NCBI RefSeq assembly: GCF_027172205.1
Contig: NC_070605.1
Location: 42,061,804 to 42,125,803, forward strand
Reading direction: 5' to 3'
DNA: 64,000 nt
DNA from: Podarcis raffonei
Taxonomy: Eukaryota > Chordata > Lepidosauria > Squamata > Lacertidae
Part shown: positions 26,568-37,903 of the stretch, piece after piece
Numbering within the stretch: position 1 is the first letter of the stretch
Layout: each line of letters starts with the position of its first letter
The notes under the pieces: generated by a model
The model's database searches: none
Told to the model about the DNA's origin: nothing
What the model saw: only the letters and a program-made list of their open reading frames with translations
Position numbers and translations under genes: made by a program

Positions 26568-27530
26568 TACAGTATAACTAATATTGATATAACCAATAGT
26601 ACACCAATAGTGGCTATGTTATCCAGCACCCATCCTAAGTGAAGATGTCTGTCACAACTAGCTTCTTCCAGTTGTTTTGCCTGTTTCACAGTCTGCTCCA
26701 GAAAATGCCATTCAGATGTTGTACTGGGAAAAGAGATTTCTCCTAGTCCTTTGTCCTATTAATAGTTGTACAGAGTACTCCCCTCACAAGTCACAGTGTG
26801 TTATGTGAAAGTAACATGCCTGTTGTGATAGACACAACACTCCTAATTATAAAGAGAAGCTTGCACGAAAACAATGCAAGAATTGTGTCCTGAATGCTTA
26901 TGCTGCCATTACCACATATTACCATAGTTTTAGAAGTTGAGTGTATGAGATGCTATGTTTATCTACAACCCAGGTGAAATTTTGGTCTGGCTCTGTAGAG
27001 AACTGTAGCCCCTCAGTAATAACACTGCCCCACCTCACCTCGCTTGTGTTGACAAGGGAAAAAACTTACATGGAAGAGGATGGTCAAAGGCCTGGTACAG
27101 GTCACCAAAGCATTCAATTGGGTCAAGCAGAGAGAAGAATATTATTCTGTCCCTGCCTCATGCATTCTAGTCTTTTCTTTTTCAGCCATTTTCAGTAGGT
27201 AGGCAATTGCCATGAAAGGATACCTTGTCTATTCCCCCAGTATTTTTTTCACTGTCTCTCCCATGCTGTACTCCTGCATAGCGAGACATGCCAGAGGAAG
27301 TATTGCAGAAGTGGATATACTGAAGTTTATGGCACCTAAACAATATGGCAACACAGACTACTAGCCAAACTGATTTCTCTAACAGGATAAAGGTGGGGGC
27401 CCTATTTTAGGAACTGCATCAGGGCCCCCAACCACATTAACCTGGCTTTGGAGGGTTAACTCTAAGTATGACAATTACTGGATATGATTCACTGTGCTTA
27501 AGTGAACAGACCCCAAGCTTTCTGACCCTA

Positions 27531-27889
27531 AGGGTAAAGGTAAAGGGACCCCTGACCATTAGGTACAGTCGTGGACGACTCTGGTGTTGCGCCGCTTATC
27601 TCGCTTTATTGGCCGAGGGAGCCGGCATACAGCTTCCAGGTCATGTGACCAGCATGACTAAGCCGCTTCTGGCGAACCAGAGCAGTGCACGGAAACGCCG
27701 TTTACCTCCCCACCGGAGCGGTACCTATTTATCTACTTGCACTTTGACGTGCTTTTGAACTGCTAGGTTGGCAGGAGCAGGGACCGAGCAACGGGAACTC
27801 ACCCCGTTGCGGGGATTCGAACCGCCGACCTTCTGATTGGCAAGTCCGAGGCTCTGTGGTTTAACCCACAGCGCCACCTGCATTCCGAG
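27531..27889 (-). mobile_element. Squamate SINE, full length
   Basis: Complete element in reverse with target duplication TTTCTGACCCTA (27519-27530 and 27890-27901). Confidence 0.9.
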
Positions 27890-27923
27890 TTTCTGACCCT
27901 AGAGCACATTTAAAAGTTTAAGG

Positions 27924-28173
27924 CAGGGGTCAGCAACCTTTTTCAGCCGTGGGCTGGTCCACCGTCCCTCAGACCATGTGGTGGGCTGGACTATTTTTTT
28001 TTGGGGGGGGAGAACGAATTCCTATGCCCCACTAATAACCCAGAGATGCATTTTAAATAAAAGGACACATTCTACTCATGTAAAAACATGCTGATTCCTG
28101 GACCGTTCGTGGGCTGGATTGAGAAGGTGATTGGGCTGCATCTGGCCCCCGGGACTTAGGTTGCCTACCCCTG
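27924..28173. mobile_element. hAT-type MITE, single-unit form
   Basis: CAGGGGTCAGCAACC to GGTTGCCTACCCCTG with perfect 8-base target duplication GTTTAAGG (27916-27923 and 28174-28181). Confidence 0.9.
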
Positions 28174-28428
28174 GTTTAAGGCACTGTGATGGGCACCACG
28201 AAACGACCATTTCACAGAAGAAAACCAGGTGATCCTCAGAACCACATCCAAAAGCAAAACACGGGGTGAGGATTACAGAAGGGGGAAAATCAAGACCCTG
28301 CCCTGTAGGAATGGTGTTAAAATGGTGAGAGGCACACCTCGCCTGACACAGACACGCCACAACTTGTCCAGTATGCCACATTCTATCTCTGACCCTTTTG
28401 CCTCCTTGGCAAGAGCATTGCTCTGTCT

Positions 28429-28785
28429 CAGAGGTAGCAACCTAAGGCCCATGGGCCGGAAGCAGCCCATGAGGCTCGCTTAACCAGCCCATGAGCCGCC
28501 CCCAAACTGAGCCGCCCGCTTGGCAAGTCCCCGCATGCTGCGCTAAACTGGCGTAGTGCAGCATGGGGACTCTCTTCTGCAGCTCTGGAAATTGCTTCTG
28601 TGCATGCCCAGACACCGAAAATCGCTTCTGTGCAGGCGCGATTTTCGGCATCTGGGCATGCACAGAAGTGATTTTTGCCACTGTGGACATGCGCAGACGA
28701 GATTTCCGGTGCTGCGCCAGTCTGGCCCACGGAGGATCTCCACGGGAGTGATCCGGCCATGCCCGGTAAGCCTTGCCAGCCCCTG
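28429..28785. mobile_element. hAT-type non-autonomous element
   Basis: CAGAGGTAGCAACCTAAGG to CTTGCCAGCCCCTG, flanked by CTCTGTCT and CTCTATCT (one mismatch). The GC-rich interior carries inverted GCATGCCCAGA and TCTGGGCATGC repeats. Confidence 0.75.
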
Positions 28786-28867
28786 CTCTATCTCTAACCT
28801 TTGAATCCTTGGCAGAAGCATTGCTAAAAATCCCCTTTGATAGGAACATGACTGAAGGAATGACCGT

Positions 28868-28975
28868 CAGGTGTGGAGCACACTTCCACCCACAGTCAAG
28901 CCACAGCTGTCTGAACGCGTGACCTTTGGGTGTGGAGAACACTTCCACCCACAGACAAGCCACAGCTGTCTGAAC
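28868..28975 (+). repeat. Two-unit direct repeat of about 54 bases
   Basis: Both units contain CACTTCCACCCACAG and CAAGCCACAGCTGTCTGAAC, inside the LTR-like region. Confidence 0.8.
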
Positions 28976-29413
28976 ATCCTGCCCTCTATCTAACCTTTGG
29001 CTTTCTCAGTCTTCTGCCGTGCCCTGTCTGTGACCTTTGTCTCCTTCATCATACATTGTTCAAGGGGAAAATGAGGCTGTGGAAACAGGTGCCAAAATAA
29101 CTTTGTACCACCCCTCGATGTCATGATTGGAAGATGTGTAAAGGGCACACTCCCAAATGTATCTGACTGGTTTTGCATATTGTGCTAATAAAAAGAGCCT
29201 CTGCAGAGCTAGCTGGCTAACTGTGCTTGTGCACAGCTCACCTGCATTACCAACTCCTGCCTCATGTCCTTCACTTCACAAGACGTGGTGGGACAGGGGG
29301 CTTTGAATAAACAAGGTAACACCTGGGTCACGTAGACAGTTCATGATGGGAAAGTACTGAAGCACGAAGTTTCTTATGTCTATGAATGTTTTGCATATTG
29401 CTAATAATAAAAA

Positions 29414-29774
29414 GGGACACAGGTGGCGCTGTGGGTTAAACCACAGAACCTAGGGCTTGTCGATCAGAAGGTCGGTGGTTCGGATCCCCGCGAAGGGGTG
29501 AGCTCCTGTTGCTTGGTCCCAGCTCCTGCCAACCTAGGAGTTTGAAAGCACCTCAAAGTGCAAGTAGATAAATAGGCGCTGCTCTGGAAGGAAGGTAAAC
29601 GGCGTTTCCGTGTGCTGCTCTGGTTCGCCAGAAGCGGCTTAGTCATGCTGGCCACATGACCTGGAAGCTGTCTGCAGACAAACGCCGGCTCCCTCGTCCA
29701 GTAAAGTGAGATGAGCGCCGCAAATCCAGAGTTGTCCACAACTGGACCTAACGGTCAGGGGTCCCTTTACCTTT
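29414..29774 (+). mobile_element. Squamate SINE, full length
   Basis: Complete SINE inserted into an A-rich AATAAAA site of an LTR-like sequence; the host word is repeated after the tail. Confidence 0.88.
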
Positions 29775-30796
29775 AATAAAAGGGCTCTGCAGGGCTTGTA
29801 GAAGCAGCTTTTTTTCACACAGCATCCTCAGCTCTGGTGTCGTCTTGTTCTTTCACTGCCTCCCCCATAAACCCCTTTTTGCCAGTGTAACTTCTGCTGG
29901 GTGCTTCAGCCATGTGACCAAACTAAACAGAGTTTGGAGCAAGGGTAAGTGTTCTCCTTCCCTGCCATGCCGGCAACACACTCATTTTCTGGGAGTTACC
30001 CTGGCTGAGCCCCCACTGAGTTGAAATGAGAGACTTCAATACATGCAGCCCTGACAGTGCCCAGGATTAGCCAGTTTAGCTGGAGATCTACCTATTCCAA
30101 ACTCTGCTCATCCCGGGAGATTTTCGGCTTGGATCCCTAATTTTTAAAGCAATTAACATTTGGAAGGAGCAGTGGAATTTCAAGGTTAACAATGCTGGTG
30201 TCTCGGGATACCATGGTTCCTCTTGAGTGCCACAATCGGAACTTCAGGCACCAATAATTAGGAAAAGTTATCCAAGACCTTCCCAAACACAGAACTGGAA
30301 GTACAAATGCATTTCATTTTTTAATAGGTTATAGTAAAACAAAACAAAAAAACACAAACTGCTGATTGTGTCATAATAAAACATCCTGAGTGCTTCATAA
30401 AGCTGAATTTATATCACCTTGACAGCAAAAGCAAGGTGGCATTGCAATTCATTAGACATTTCTGAAATGCCCTTTTTAATCCATTCATCCAACATCCATC
30501 TAGTCATCCAAGTCATGTATATAAAAACATACACACACAAACAAAATCTCAGTGGTTGTTTCATAACTAAGAAACAACCTTCCTGCAGAGAAGGAGGTGC
30601 TGCAAAATTTCCCTTTGCTGACTAGATTAAGGTTGCCATGGGGGAATGACCTTTTAGTACATTTTAGTTAGTTGCTATTTCAACGGGGCAATATTATTTG
30701 TCTTCCGTATTGCAACTCATCCCAATTCCTTCTCAACCCCATTGCTAAGTGTCCAGATAAATAAGATAGTGGACAACATTAGTAATTGCCTCAAGG

Positions 30797-30812
30797 GGTG
30801 TGTTTTATTTTC
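30797..30812 (-). terminator. Polyadenylation signal abutting the locus C stop
   Basis: On the minus strand the stop codon runs into the signal as CTCTGAAAATAAAACAC, so AATAAA starts one or two bases after the TGA. The predicted 3' UTR would be only about 20-30 bases. The same arrangement occurs at loci D and E. Confidence 0.7.
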
Positions 30813-33800
30813 AGAGCAAGTAATTTGGCAAAGAGGCTAGAACGCAGCAGAACTGAAGTACAAGTAGCCAGCAGGATGAAATATTTCCGGAGCTTGCAGG
30901 AATATTCTCTTTCTCCACAACTTTAACTTCAATTGGCCTTTCTTCAGTGACTACATCTGGAGGGTTCTTAACATCACAGAAATAAGTGCCATTGTCTGTA
31001 GGTTGCATGTTTTCTATCTTGATGGATGCATCTTGCTTTAAAAAATCTCCAGCCCATTTGCTGCGGCCAGTGAATTGTGTATTCTTCCCATCATATGCTT
31101 TCTCATTTGAGTAATAGAAAAACTGTAAGCATAAAAACAAACACAATCACTTTGTTAATCGCTGCTTTGAGTTGAACATAGTTGTTGAAGAAGCGGGATA
31201 CAAATTTTAAATCAAACCATGATTAACTTTGCAGGAACACATTAATAAAAAGACCACAAAGAGACACAAATAAGCAATTCTGATAAATGAAAGGGAGAGA
31301 GATCAATAGAAGAAATATGTGAGCAAAGTATCTCAAAGACTGCAATTTGAGGACAGGCAAAAATATGGGACACTAGAGCAAAATGTGGAGTTGCACTTGC
31401 CTGCTTCCGCATCAATGTAAGGGCATCCAAACGAGTCTCTCCCCATCTCAGTGTTGTCTTGTACTTTCCCCCCTTTTAATGTGGGGTTTGCAATTATTGG
31501 AAAGTCTATAATAGCCAGGATTGAAAAACCCCACACTGAAAGTGAGGAAGGTCTGAGACATCACTGGGATGGGGAAGATGTTAATAGCAGGACAGGCAGG
31601 TACAAATCCACATTTAGTTCCTGTGTGGAAAAAACTCATTTGGTTCTTATTGAGTGCTGTCAATACACAACAGACAATACTGTTGTGAGTTTGGTGGGAG
31701 GTTAGACTTCTAATTCCAGGATCCAACAAGGATTTGATTGCTGAAATAGCCAGACCAGCTTTTTGGTGAGGTAATTGCCCCCTAAGAAGTGCTAGAAATG
31801 GAGATATGAAAGCTAGGAGTTAAATGGCACATTAAACATAGGTTATGGGCACAACAATGGAATCTCTGGACGCGATTTTTAAATGAAAAGAATACAAAGC
31901 TGAAAATGAATGAACTGCAGCTAAAATTTTATGTTCATTTTTCACATGGTCCAGTCCTTCCCCTGCCCACCCGTCTAATATTATTCAGAGGGTGTCTTCT
32001 CCAGTCTTCAGAGAGTAGCTGGAAGTGGAGAGGCAGAAAAAGGTCCTCCTTTTCTTCCACTCTGCAGTTTTAAACTGAAATTTTAGGTGCAGTATTGGGC
32101 CCAGAGTTCAGAAATTGCTTGCACTAATGAAATTCCAGGGCACACAATGTGCCTAGAACAATGGGAGTTTCAAGCACTGCCCCTAATTATGGGTCCTTAA
32201 GGTAACAAAGGAAATGGCTCTGAGCAAATGGGTGTCTCCCCACCAGTGCCCCCCTACTGGCTGGTGGTTAGAAGGACAAAAGCCAGAGTTGGTATGTGTG
32301 AGAGCTAGATGCTAGAAGCAGGCTGCAGGCAGGAGCCTGTGAGGGGGAGACATGCTTGGTTTCTGCTGGAATCCAAGGTTGTGGGAGAAGCAAGACCTGC
32401 TGGCGTGTTAATGCTGTAAGCCCCTGCACCATAGGGTGAGGTTGCATATATGTGTAAATAAACCATATATCATAAAGACCCCCCAGTCTCTGCTGCCCCT
32501 CATTCTGCGGAAACCAAACCTATGGTAAGCACCTGGAACCCCTGGAATCTTGTAACACTCAGAGATTAGAGTGGCGTGCAACAATACATTGCTTCAATAA
32601 GGCATTCATTCAGTTGACAAAAGAAAAGTAGTGGTTTCCAAACCTGTAATCCACTTTCACCACAAAATCTAATGCAAATCTAGCTTTCCCTCAGTCATTA
32701 ACTCTTACAGTTATGGGACGGTCATCTGTTCCCCGTTTTCGATAGCTCCAGGTAGCAGAGGCTGCAGTAGTAATCTTCTCTGATGATGTGAACTTGCATG
32801 GAAGCTTCGCTACTGTCCCAATCTCCACAATCAGTTCTGCTGGTGTGGACACTATAACAGCTGCAACATTGGCGGTTGCAGAACAAAATACCAACCAGGT
32901 CCCTTTAGAGCAATAGAATTACACAGTTTACTTTAGAGCAATGTAAAGCTAGACGAAGGCATGCGTAAGTTAGCCTACTTTGAATATTTATTTATTTTTG
33001 CTTAAAATATTGATATATCGCCCATAATGGGGGGGGGGGGGACCTTGAGGCGGTTTATAATAAAATTGATTAAAAACAACATCTAAAAATCAATGCAGCT
33101 GCATTTACAGACAGAACAAAATAGTCATGAAAAACATATGGATGGTATCTAACACCGTCATTCCATTAGCACAATGCATTTTGGCTGCACAATGGAGATT
33201 CCTCTTCCCATGCAACCTGCTTGGGGGGTTCACCTAAAATTCTGGAGAAGATTAGAGGGAGGGGACTGAGGAGAAGTTCCATGTATTACACAGCTGCAAG
33301 TTCTTGTGCCACAGACTATGACACTTATTTCCATGATCTCAAGAACCCTCCAGACATAGTCACTGCAGAAATGCCAACTGAGAGAGAAAATCCCTGGAAA
33401 GATCACAACCACAACTTCTGGAAAAATTGACTTAGAATAGAAAAAAATGGTTTAAGGTTTGAGTAAGGGTTAGCTAGGCCAAAGGGGTGCCATTGCCTTT
33501 GGCCCAAGCCACCCAGAAGTGGGTGGAGCTATCCCACAATATTGGAGAGATGCAGGACACACAGCCTGCAGATCAGCTGAGAAGCAGAATTATCACCCTT
33601 TCCCTACTCATCAAATGATTGATCTGATGAGTGGGGAACAGGCAATTTGCATCCCTATTAGGCTGGGAAGAGAGATTTCAACCTCTCCACCCACCCCAGA
33701 ACCACCTATATTTTAATCCCTCCCCCTATTTTTTGCTGCTGCTTCCTGTTATGTACTGAAGTTCTCACCCTGGGCCATACTGTAGTTATGCAAATAAGGG

Positions 33801-35287
33801 ATCGAAAGTGACGTTCAGTGATTGGATAGCTTTAGAAAATTGTTGCAGTTATGTTGTACTGGAGCACTATATAAGCAGGCTGACTGAACCCTTCAGTTCA
33901 GTTCAGTTCTGTTCTGTGAATAATCAAGAGCTGTTTGAAGAATTGCTGTGTCGTCTGATATGTTCATCCACAACTTAACACTTCCTACATTGGTGGGGTC
34001 TTGGGGAGCCAAGCCCAGAGTCTAGAATCACTTACAGGCAGGAACCATTATGATCTGCCCATGAGTATCTGGTAACAGAAGGTGTTTGGTCATAACTGAG
34101 CCAAAGCAAGAAATGGTTTGAACCATCCTTTAAACTGTCTGTTTTGTTTTGTTACTGAGCCGCAACCCACTTTAAAGCTTTGTACTTTCTTCATGGCAAT
34201 TCTAACAGTTAAGGAAAGCAAATCCTGTTATGAAGTGGAATTAGCCTGTATAATCAATTCCCAAATGAACCTGTTCCTGCCGCAGCTAATGTGCATAGAA
34301 AAAGACTCACAAGACATTTCGCAGCTACCCAGAAGGCTCTTCACCCACAGACAGCCTTCTTTTGTTATTCTGAATCTCACATAACAAAATATTTACTTCT
34401 AATAAAAGGGATATTTGTCAATTGGACACATGAATTTATATGAGTTTCCAGAGATAATTGGATGCACTTTCATTCTGTACTGGTGCTCAGTCCTGAGAGC
34501 TTCTTTGATGGATCAAACTTTGGGACTTTAAAAGCGTGCAGCAAGCTTATTTTATAGTAATTGATATTAGCTCATTCCATCAGAAGCAGAGCACATCCAA
34601 TTTCACATTGTACTATAAGGATTTTCGTTCACAAATGTTTCATTGCTCATATTCTTTTGTTTACTATTCTTAAGATACAAGTATAGCTGTGGAATTGGAT
34701 GCTCAATTTATACTTAAGTTCCCAAGATTTTTCTTTTTGGTGATTATATACTGCATATAAAAAATACGTAGACTGGAAAATGGTCAAAGAAACTTGGAAT
34801 CCAAAGCACACTTTCTCAGAAGTAGTAAGGCCCAATTAATACAATGGACTCCGTAAACCTATTCAGGATTGCAAGCTTAATTTACAAGCCCTCGGCATGT
34901 GAGCCGGACACACTGCACCGAGAGGGAACGCCGAAGGTCTGCAGTTACTAAGACTGCCCGCGACCCAGAGATCGACCTTAACAGGACCAACCTCTGCTCC
35001 GCCCTCGAAGCGACCCCTCTTTTCCCGCCCAAAGCGACTTTTGCTCCCCGCCAGGGACCCCAGGAAAGGGAGGTGGGGCCAGACCACGTGTTCTCCCCGC
35101 CCGGGAGCCGCTTGCCCCGCCCTCTCGCCATTCCCGCGCGCCCCAGCGGAGACGGAGAAGAGCGGCAGCCCTCACCGTGGCCCAGAGCCAAAGCCAGCGC
35201 CAGGCAGAGCGCGGGCGCACGGGCGGGGAAAGAGCGCTTTCGCTTCCCCGGGCCGCCGGTTGCTGCGGCCGTGGAGGCGGCAGCCAT
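30811..35287 (-). CDS. Tail-less MPZL-like V-set protein, locus C (predicted GPI-anchored)
   Basis: Three minus-strand exons, 35176-35287, 32709-32860 and 30811-31122, join in phases 1 and 0 to a protein of about 191 residues. Residues 1-38 form a signal peptide with a basic stretch (GKRKRSF) before ALCLALALALGH. The V-set domain spans roughly 39-160: STPAELIVE, first cysteine about C59 (LPCKF), ATWSY tryptophan, WAGDFLKQDAS, and DNGTYFCDVKNPPD with the second cysteine about C137. After VVEKENIP the usual splice donor is absent. The exon continues through ASSGN into a hydrophobic end (about 170-191, SSCWLLVLQFCCVLAS) with no basic stop-transfer and no cytoplasmic tail. This is the layout of a GPI-attachment signal, though a short C-terminal anchor is possible. 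An AATAAA lies one base after the TGA. An in-frame ATG at 35305 is an alternative start. The family is clear; the function is inferred. Confidence 0.82.
32200..32560 (+). mobile_element. LTR-like sequence in locus C intron 2
   Basis: TATATGTGTAAATAAACC followed by CAGTCTCTGCTGCCCCTC and ending near TTGTAACA looks like the 3' half of an LTR. The 5' end is not found. Confidence 0.35.
32985..33110 (-). mobile_element. LINE-like 3' fragment with poly-G run
   Basis: The pattern ATATCGCCCATAATG and CTTGAGGCGGTTTATAAT resembles an inverted LINE 3' end, interrupted by a G12 run at 33030-33041. Confidence 0.3.
33317..33395 (+). pseudogene. Relic of an MPZL-like exon 3 inside locus C intron 1
   Basis: A plus-strand stretch reads DTYFHDLKNPPDIVTAEMPTE. 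It aligns with the exon 3 core of locus D (GTYFCDVKNPPDIVTAERAIE), including a near-identical nucleotide run through the AACCCTCCAGA codons. The V-set cysteine codon is changed to His, and the flanks show no usable exon. It lies opposite to locus C, inside C's intron 1, so it records a further lost copy in inverted orientation. Confidence 0.7.
33747..33980 (+). mobile_element. Solo LTR of an LTR retrotransposon
   Basis: About 234 bases from TGTTATGTACTG to CAACTTAACA, with 5-base target duplication CTTCC (33742-33746 and 33981-33985) and a CTATATAAGC promoter box. The TGTTA/TAACA ends and 5-base duplication fit a Gypsy- or ERV-type LTR. No internal region remains. In locus C intron 1. Confidence 0.75.
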
Positions 35288-35480
35288 CCTTCTGCCTCCG
35301 GACACCCTCTGCGCCCCATTGTTGCGCCGCCGCCCACCTCACAGCCATTGCTGGGGGGCGGAAGGGGGGGCAAAGCGACGTCGCCGAGTCCGGCTTGCGC
35401 GAAAGTCAAAGCACGAGGCCCTTTGCTGCCCTCGAATCGTGCGCGCAGTTGTGGGCGCTAAAACTCTGAAGGGAGACAGC
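35000..35480 (-). promoter_or_regulatory. CpG-rich promoter region of locus C
   Basis: High CpG density surrounds the locus C start (35287). The upstream block (35290-35420) is closely matched at locus D (51750-51880) and more weakly at E, including a conserved AACAATGGGGCG stretch, as expected for a duplicated promoter. The start lies 1.4 kb from the locus B start on the opposite strand, so C and B are head to head. Confidence 0.55.
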
Positions 35481-35544
35481 AGGGAAAGGGCTCAGGAAGC
35501 TGACCTTGTGGCGGGAATAAAACTCCCCTACGAGGAATGCTTAG

Positions 35545-35690
35545 AACAGTGTTTCCCAAACTTGGGTCTCCAGCTCTTTTTGGACTACATTTCCCATCAT
35601 CCCTGACCACTGGTCCTGCTAGCTAGCGATGATGGGAGTTGTAGTCCAAAACCAGCTGGCGACTCAAGTTTCGGAAACACTGGGTTAGAA
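35545..35690. mobile_element. Palindromic MITE (CAACTCCCATCATCCC family)
   Basis: Inverted halves GGACTACATTTCCCATCATC and GATGATGGGAGTTGTAGTCC flank TGACCACTGGTCCTGC. Confidence 0.7.
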
Positions 35691-35744
35691 CCACATTGGG
35701 GAAAACCCAACAAACTTTGTGTGCTCACCTTCACAAAAAACACA

Positions 35745-36490
35745 TGAAGTGGTTAAGCTGAGCAATGGAGGCTTGCCTCCTCTACATGTCCCCATTGAGC
35801 TTACTGGTTGAACACCAGCCAGTACTATCTATTCTGTTATCGCATTTGTCCTCTAAGTTTATTTACCCAGGAATGTTCTACAAGAGGAAATCATAGTACT
35901 GTAACTTGTTTATTTGACAAGAGATCCAAACTAAAAAGGCTAATGGGAAGTGGGGCTGTACTGTGTTAGTGTATCCACACATTTTGCCATGGCAGCTTTC
36001 TAAAATGGGAAGAAAATGTGGCTGTGCTTGATTTATCATCTGTCACTAATATACGTATTACAGCTGTACGAGCTCCAAGAATTAGGATCACAGAGCTTAA
36101 AAAGGCCAAGTTGGTTCCAATAGGAAAAAGGTTATTTGAAAACATTCACTTAAAGATGGCTTGTTTGGTTCCAAACATGTTCAAGACAGTTTTCCAGAAC
36201 AGTCCTGCAGATTGCAACACAGACAGCGCTTCTCCAAAAACACAGATTTCCAAGAATACCATGATCAACAGGATAAACAAATTCCTTTCAGTAGCATCTT
36301 AGAGAACAAGTTTGTTATTGGTATGAGCTTTCGTGTGCATGCACACTTCTTCAGATCAACAGAGTCAGCCAGTAAAGCCAGAAAATGCATCAACTTCTGA
36401 AACACGAAAGATTTATTATTGTGGTCACTGGAAAAAGTTGTCAATCAGCTGGTGACACAGATCCCAAGTGACTAATTGATATTTCATGTA
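35745..36490 (+). other. Direct-orientation copy of locus A intron 1 segment
   Basis: Matches 6230-7215 in the same orientation (shared words include CTACATGTC, TTTACCCA, GATTGCAACACA and TAATTGATATTTCATG). It lies upstream of locus C, between the C and B promoters. A CR1- or L2-like snippet (36285-36375, CTTTCGTGTGCATGCACACTT) and differences in small indels separate the copies. Confidence 0.7.
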
Positions 36491-36589
36491 ATGTATGGAG
36501 TCGCTCTGCAAATGTGCCCATCCCTCACAGAACGCCCCCAAAGGGGGCGGGCAATTTCTCTTTAAATGGCCCTCCATTGGGAGGCTGGC

Positions 36590-37090
36590 AACCTGAGCTC
36601 CCAATCGCCCTGCGACGATTGGGAGGGCAGAGCCGGGCAAAAGAGCTCGACACTCGCACGTTGGTTCGACTTGGTTTCTACAGTCCCCTTCCCGGCAGGA
36701 AAATGGCAGCGGCGACCGTGGCGGTGGCGGCGTTAACGGCGCCAGGAGGCGGCGGCGGCTGCAGTCCGAGACTCGCCGCCTGGCTCAGCTCGTTGCTGCT
36801 GGCAGCGGCTATCGGCTCGTGTGAGTGGGTTTCCCGTGTCGGGGTCGGCGCGCCTGAAAGGGAAGGAGGGGAGCCAAGGAGGGAGAAAGCAGGGCGGGAG
36901 AAAAGCCTTTCCTCTTCGCTGAGCCCCGCCGTCTCCACCAGAACTCGGGCGGCGGGGGAAGCGGAGCGCGCGCGGGAGGCGAGTCGTCTGGGGCGTGTGA
37001 ACGCGACGCTGCGGCGGAGCGGAGCGCTTTTTCCTCGGTGCTGTTGGGTGTCGGCGGGGGATTCCAGGTCTCCCTGAGCCCCCCTCGCAG
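36590..37090 (+). promoter_or_regulatory. CpG-rich region at locus B exon 1
   Basis: Dense CpG around the locus B start codon. Homology to locus A begins only at about 36696, a few bases before the ATG; upstream of that the sequence differs from A's promoter. The copy therefore appears to lack A's native promoter, although its own upstream DNA is also GC-rich (36530-36700). Confidence 0.5.
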
Positions 37091-37543
37091 CCCCTCCCTG
37101 GTCTCTCTCCGGTAAAAGGAAGAGTGGGTGGGGGTGAGCTAACGTACGTGTCATGATGGTGGCGGGTGTACGTGTGAATCGCTTTGCAGAAGAGCCCAGG
37201 GCGGAACAGAGACCAAGGAAGAGCAGGTGACCTCTCTCTCTCCCTCTGCTACACCGCCCTTTGGGTCTTTAGGTTGAGCTCTGCACAGATAATAATAAGG
37301 GTAAGACAGCCAGGCAAGAGGGGAAATTGACTTTTCCTACCCTGCTGGATGACAGTTAACCAACACATCAACAAAGCAGAAATAAAAACAGAAAGATCTT
37401 CCATGATGTGTACTTAATAATCTGCTAACACACAGAGAGAAGAACAGAATAAATGCTGAACTGTGGTCTGTATCCCTGCACTTGATGGACTGTTGGGAGT
37501 GGGGTAGCTGGTGAAGGAAAATTAATATCCAATATCCCCACAT

Positions 37544-37903
37544 CGCGGGTGGCGCTGTGGGTAAAACCTCAGCGCCTAGGACTTGCCGATCGCATGGTCG
37601 GCGCTTCGAATCCCCGCGGCGGGGTGAGCTCCCGTTGTTCTGTCCCAGCTCCTGCCCACCTAGCAGTTTGAAAGCACCCTTAAGTGCAAGTAGATAAATA
37701 GGTACCGCTTTCTAGCGGGAAGGTAAACGCCGTTTCCGTGTGCTGCGCTGGTGCTGACTCGCCAGCTGCAGCTTTGTCACGCTGGCCACGTGACCCGGAA
37801 GTGTCCTCGGACAGCGCTGGCCCCCGGCCTCTTAAGCGAGATGGGCGCGCAACCCCAGAGTCGGACACCACTGGCCCATACGGGCAGGGGTACCTTTACC
37901 TTT
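37544..37903 (+). mobile_element. Squamate SINE in locus B intron 1
   Basis: Complete SINE with target duplication ATCCCCACAT (37534-37543 and 37904-37913). Locus A has the empty site near 12905, so it inserted after the A/B duplication. Confidence 0.92.

Larger units (their letters stand above)
24943..26650. other. Insertion block in the locus C 3' flank
   Basis: Relative to the locus E 3' flank (break near 54170), locus C carries about 1.7 kb of extra DNA. It holds the expanded hAT MITE, a truncated SINE, a Tigger MITE and unclassified sequence with an AATAAAG near 25835 that could be LTR-derived. Confidence 0.55.
28180..29880 (+). mobile_element. LTR-like fossil sequence with nested elements
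   Basis: Two related blocks share TTTTGCATATTG, AATAAAA and CTCTGCAG motifs (about 29170 and 29395/29780), as in the R-U5 parts of LTRs. A hAT element and a SINE are nested inside. Ends and family are not certain; no coding genes are recognised. Confidence 0.4.

Noticed and set aside
33960-34030. A complete LTR retroelement starting at the solo LTR, because a TTGGTGGGG stretch follows it
   Set aside because: The CTTCC duplication directly flanks the LTR and no coding remains follow, so a solo LTR is the simpler reading.
34899-35606. Plus-strand open frame of 235 codons over the locus C promoter, and similar frames at 51371-52005
   Set aside because: Composition-driven frames in CpG islands, antisense to well-supported first exons.
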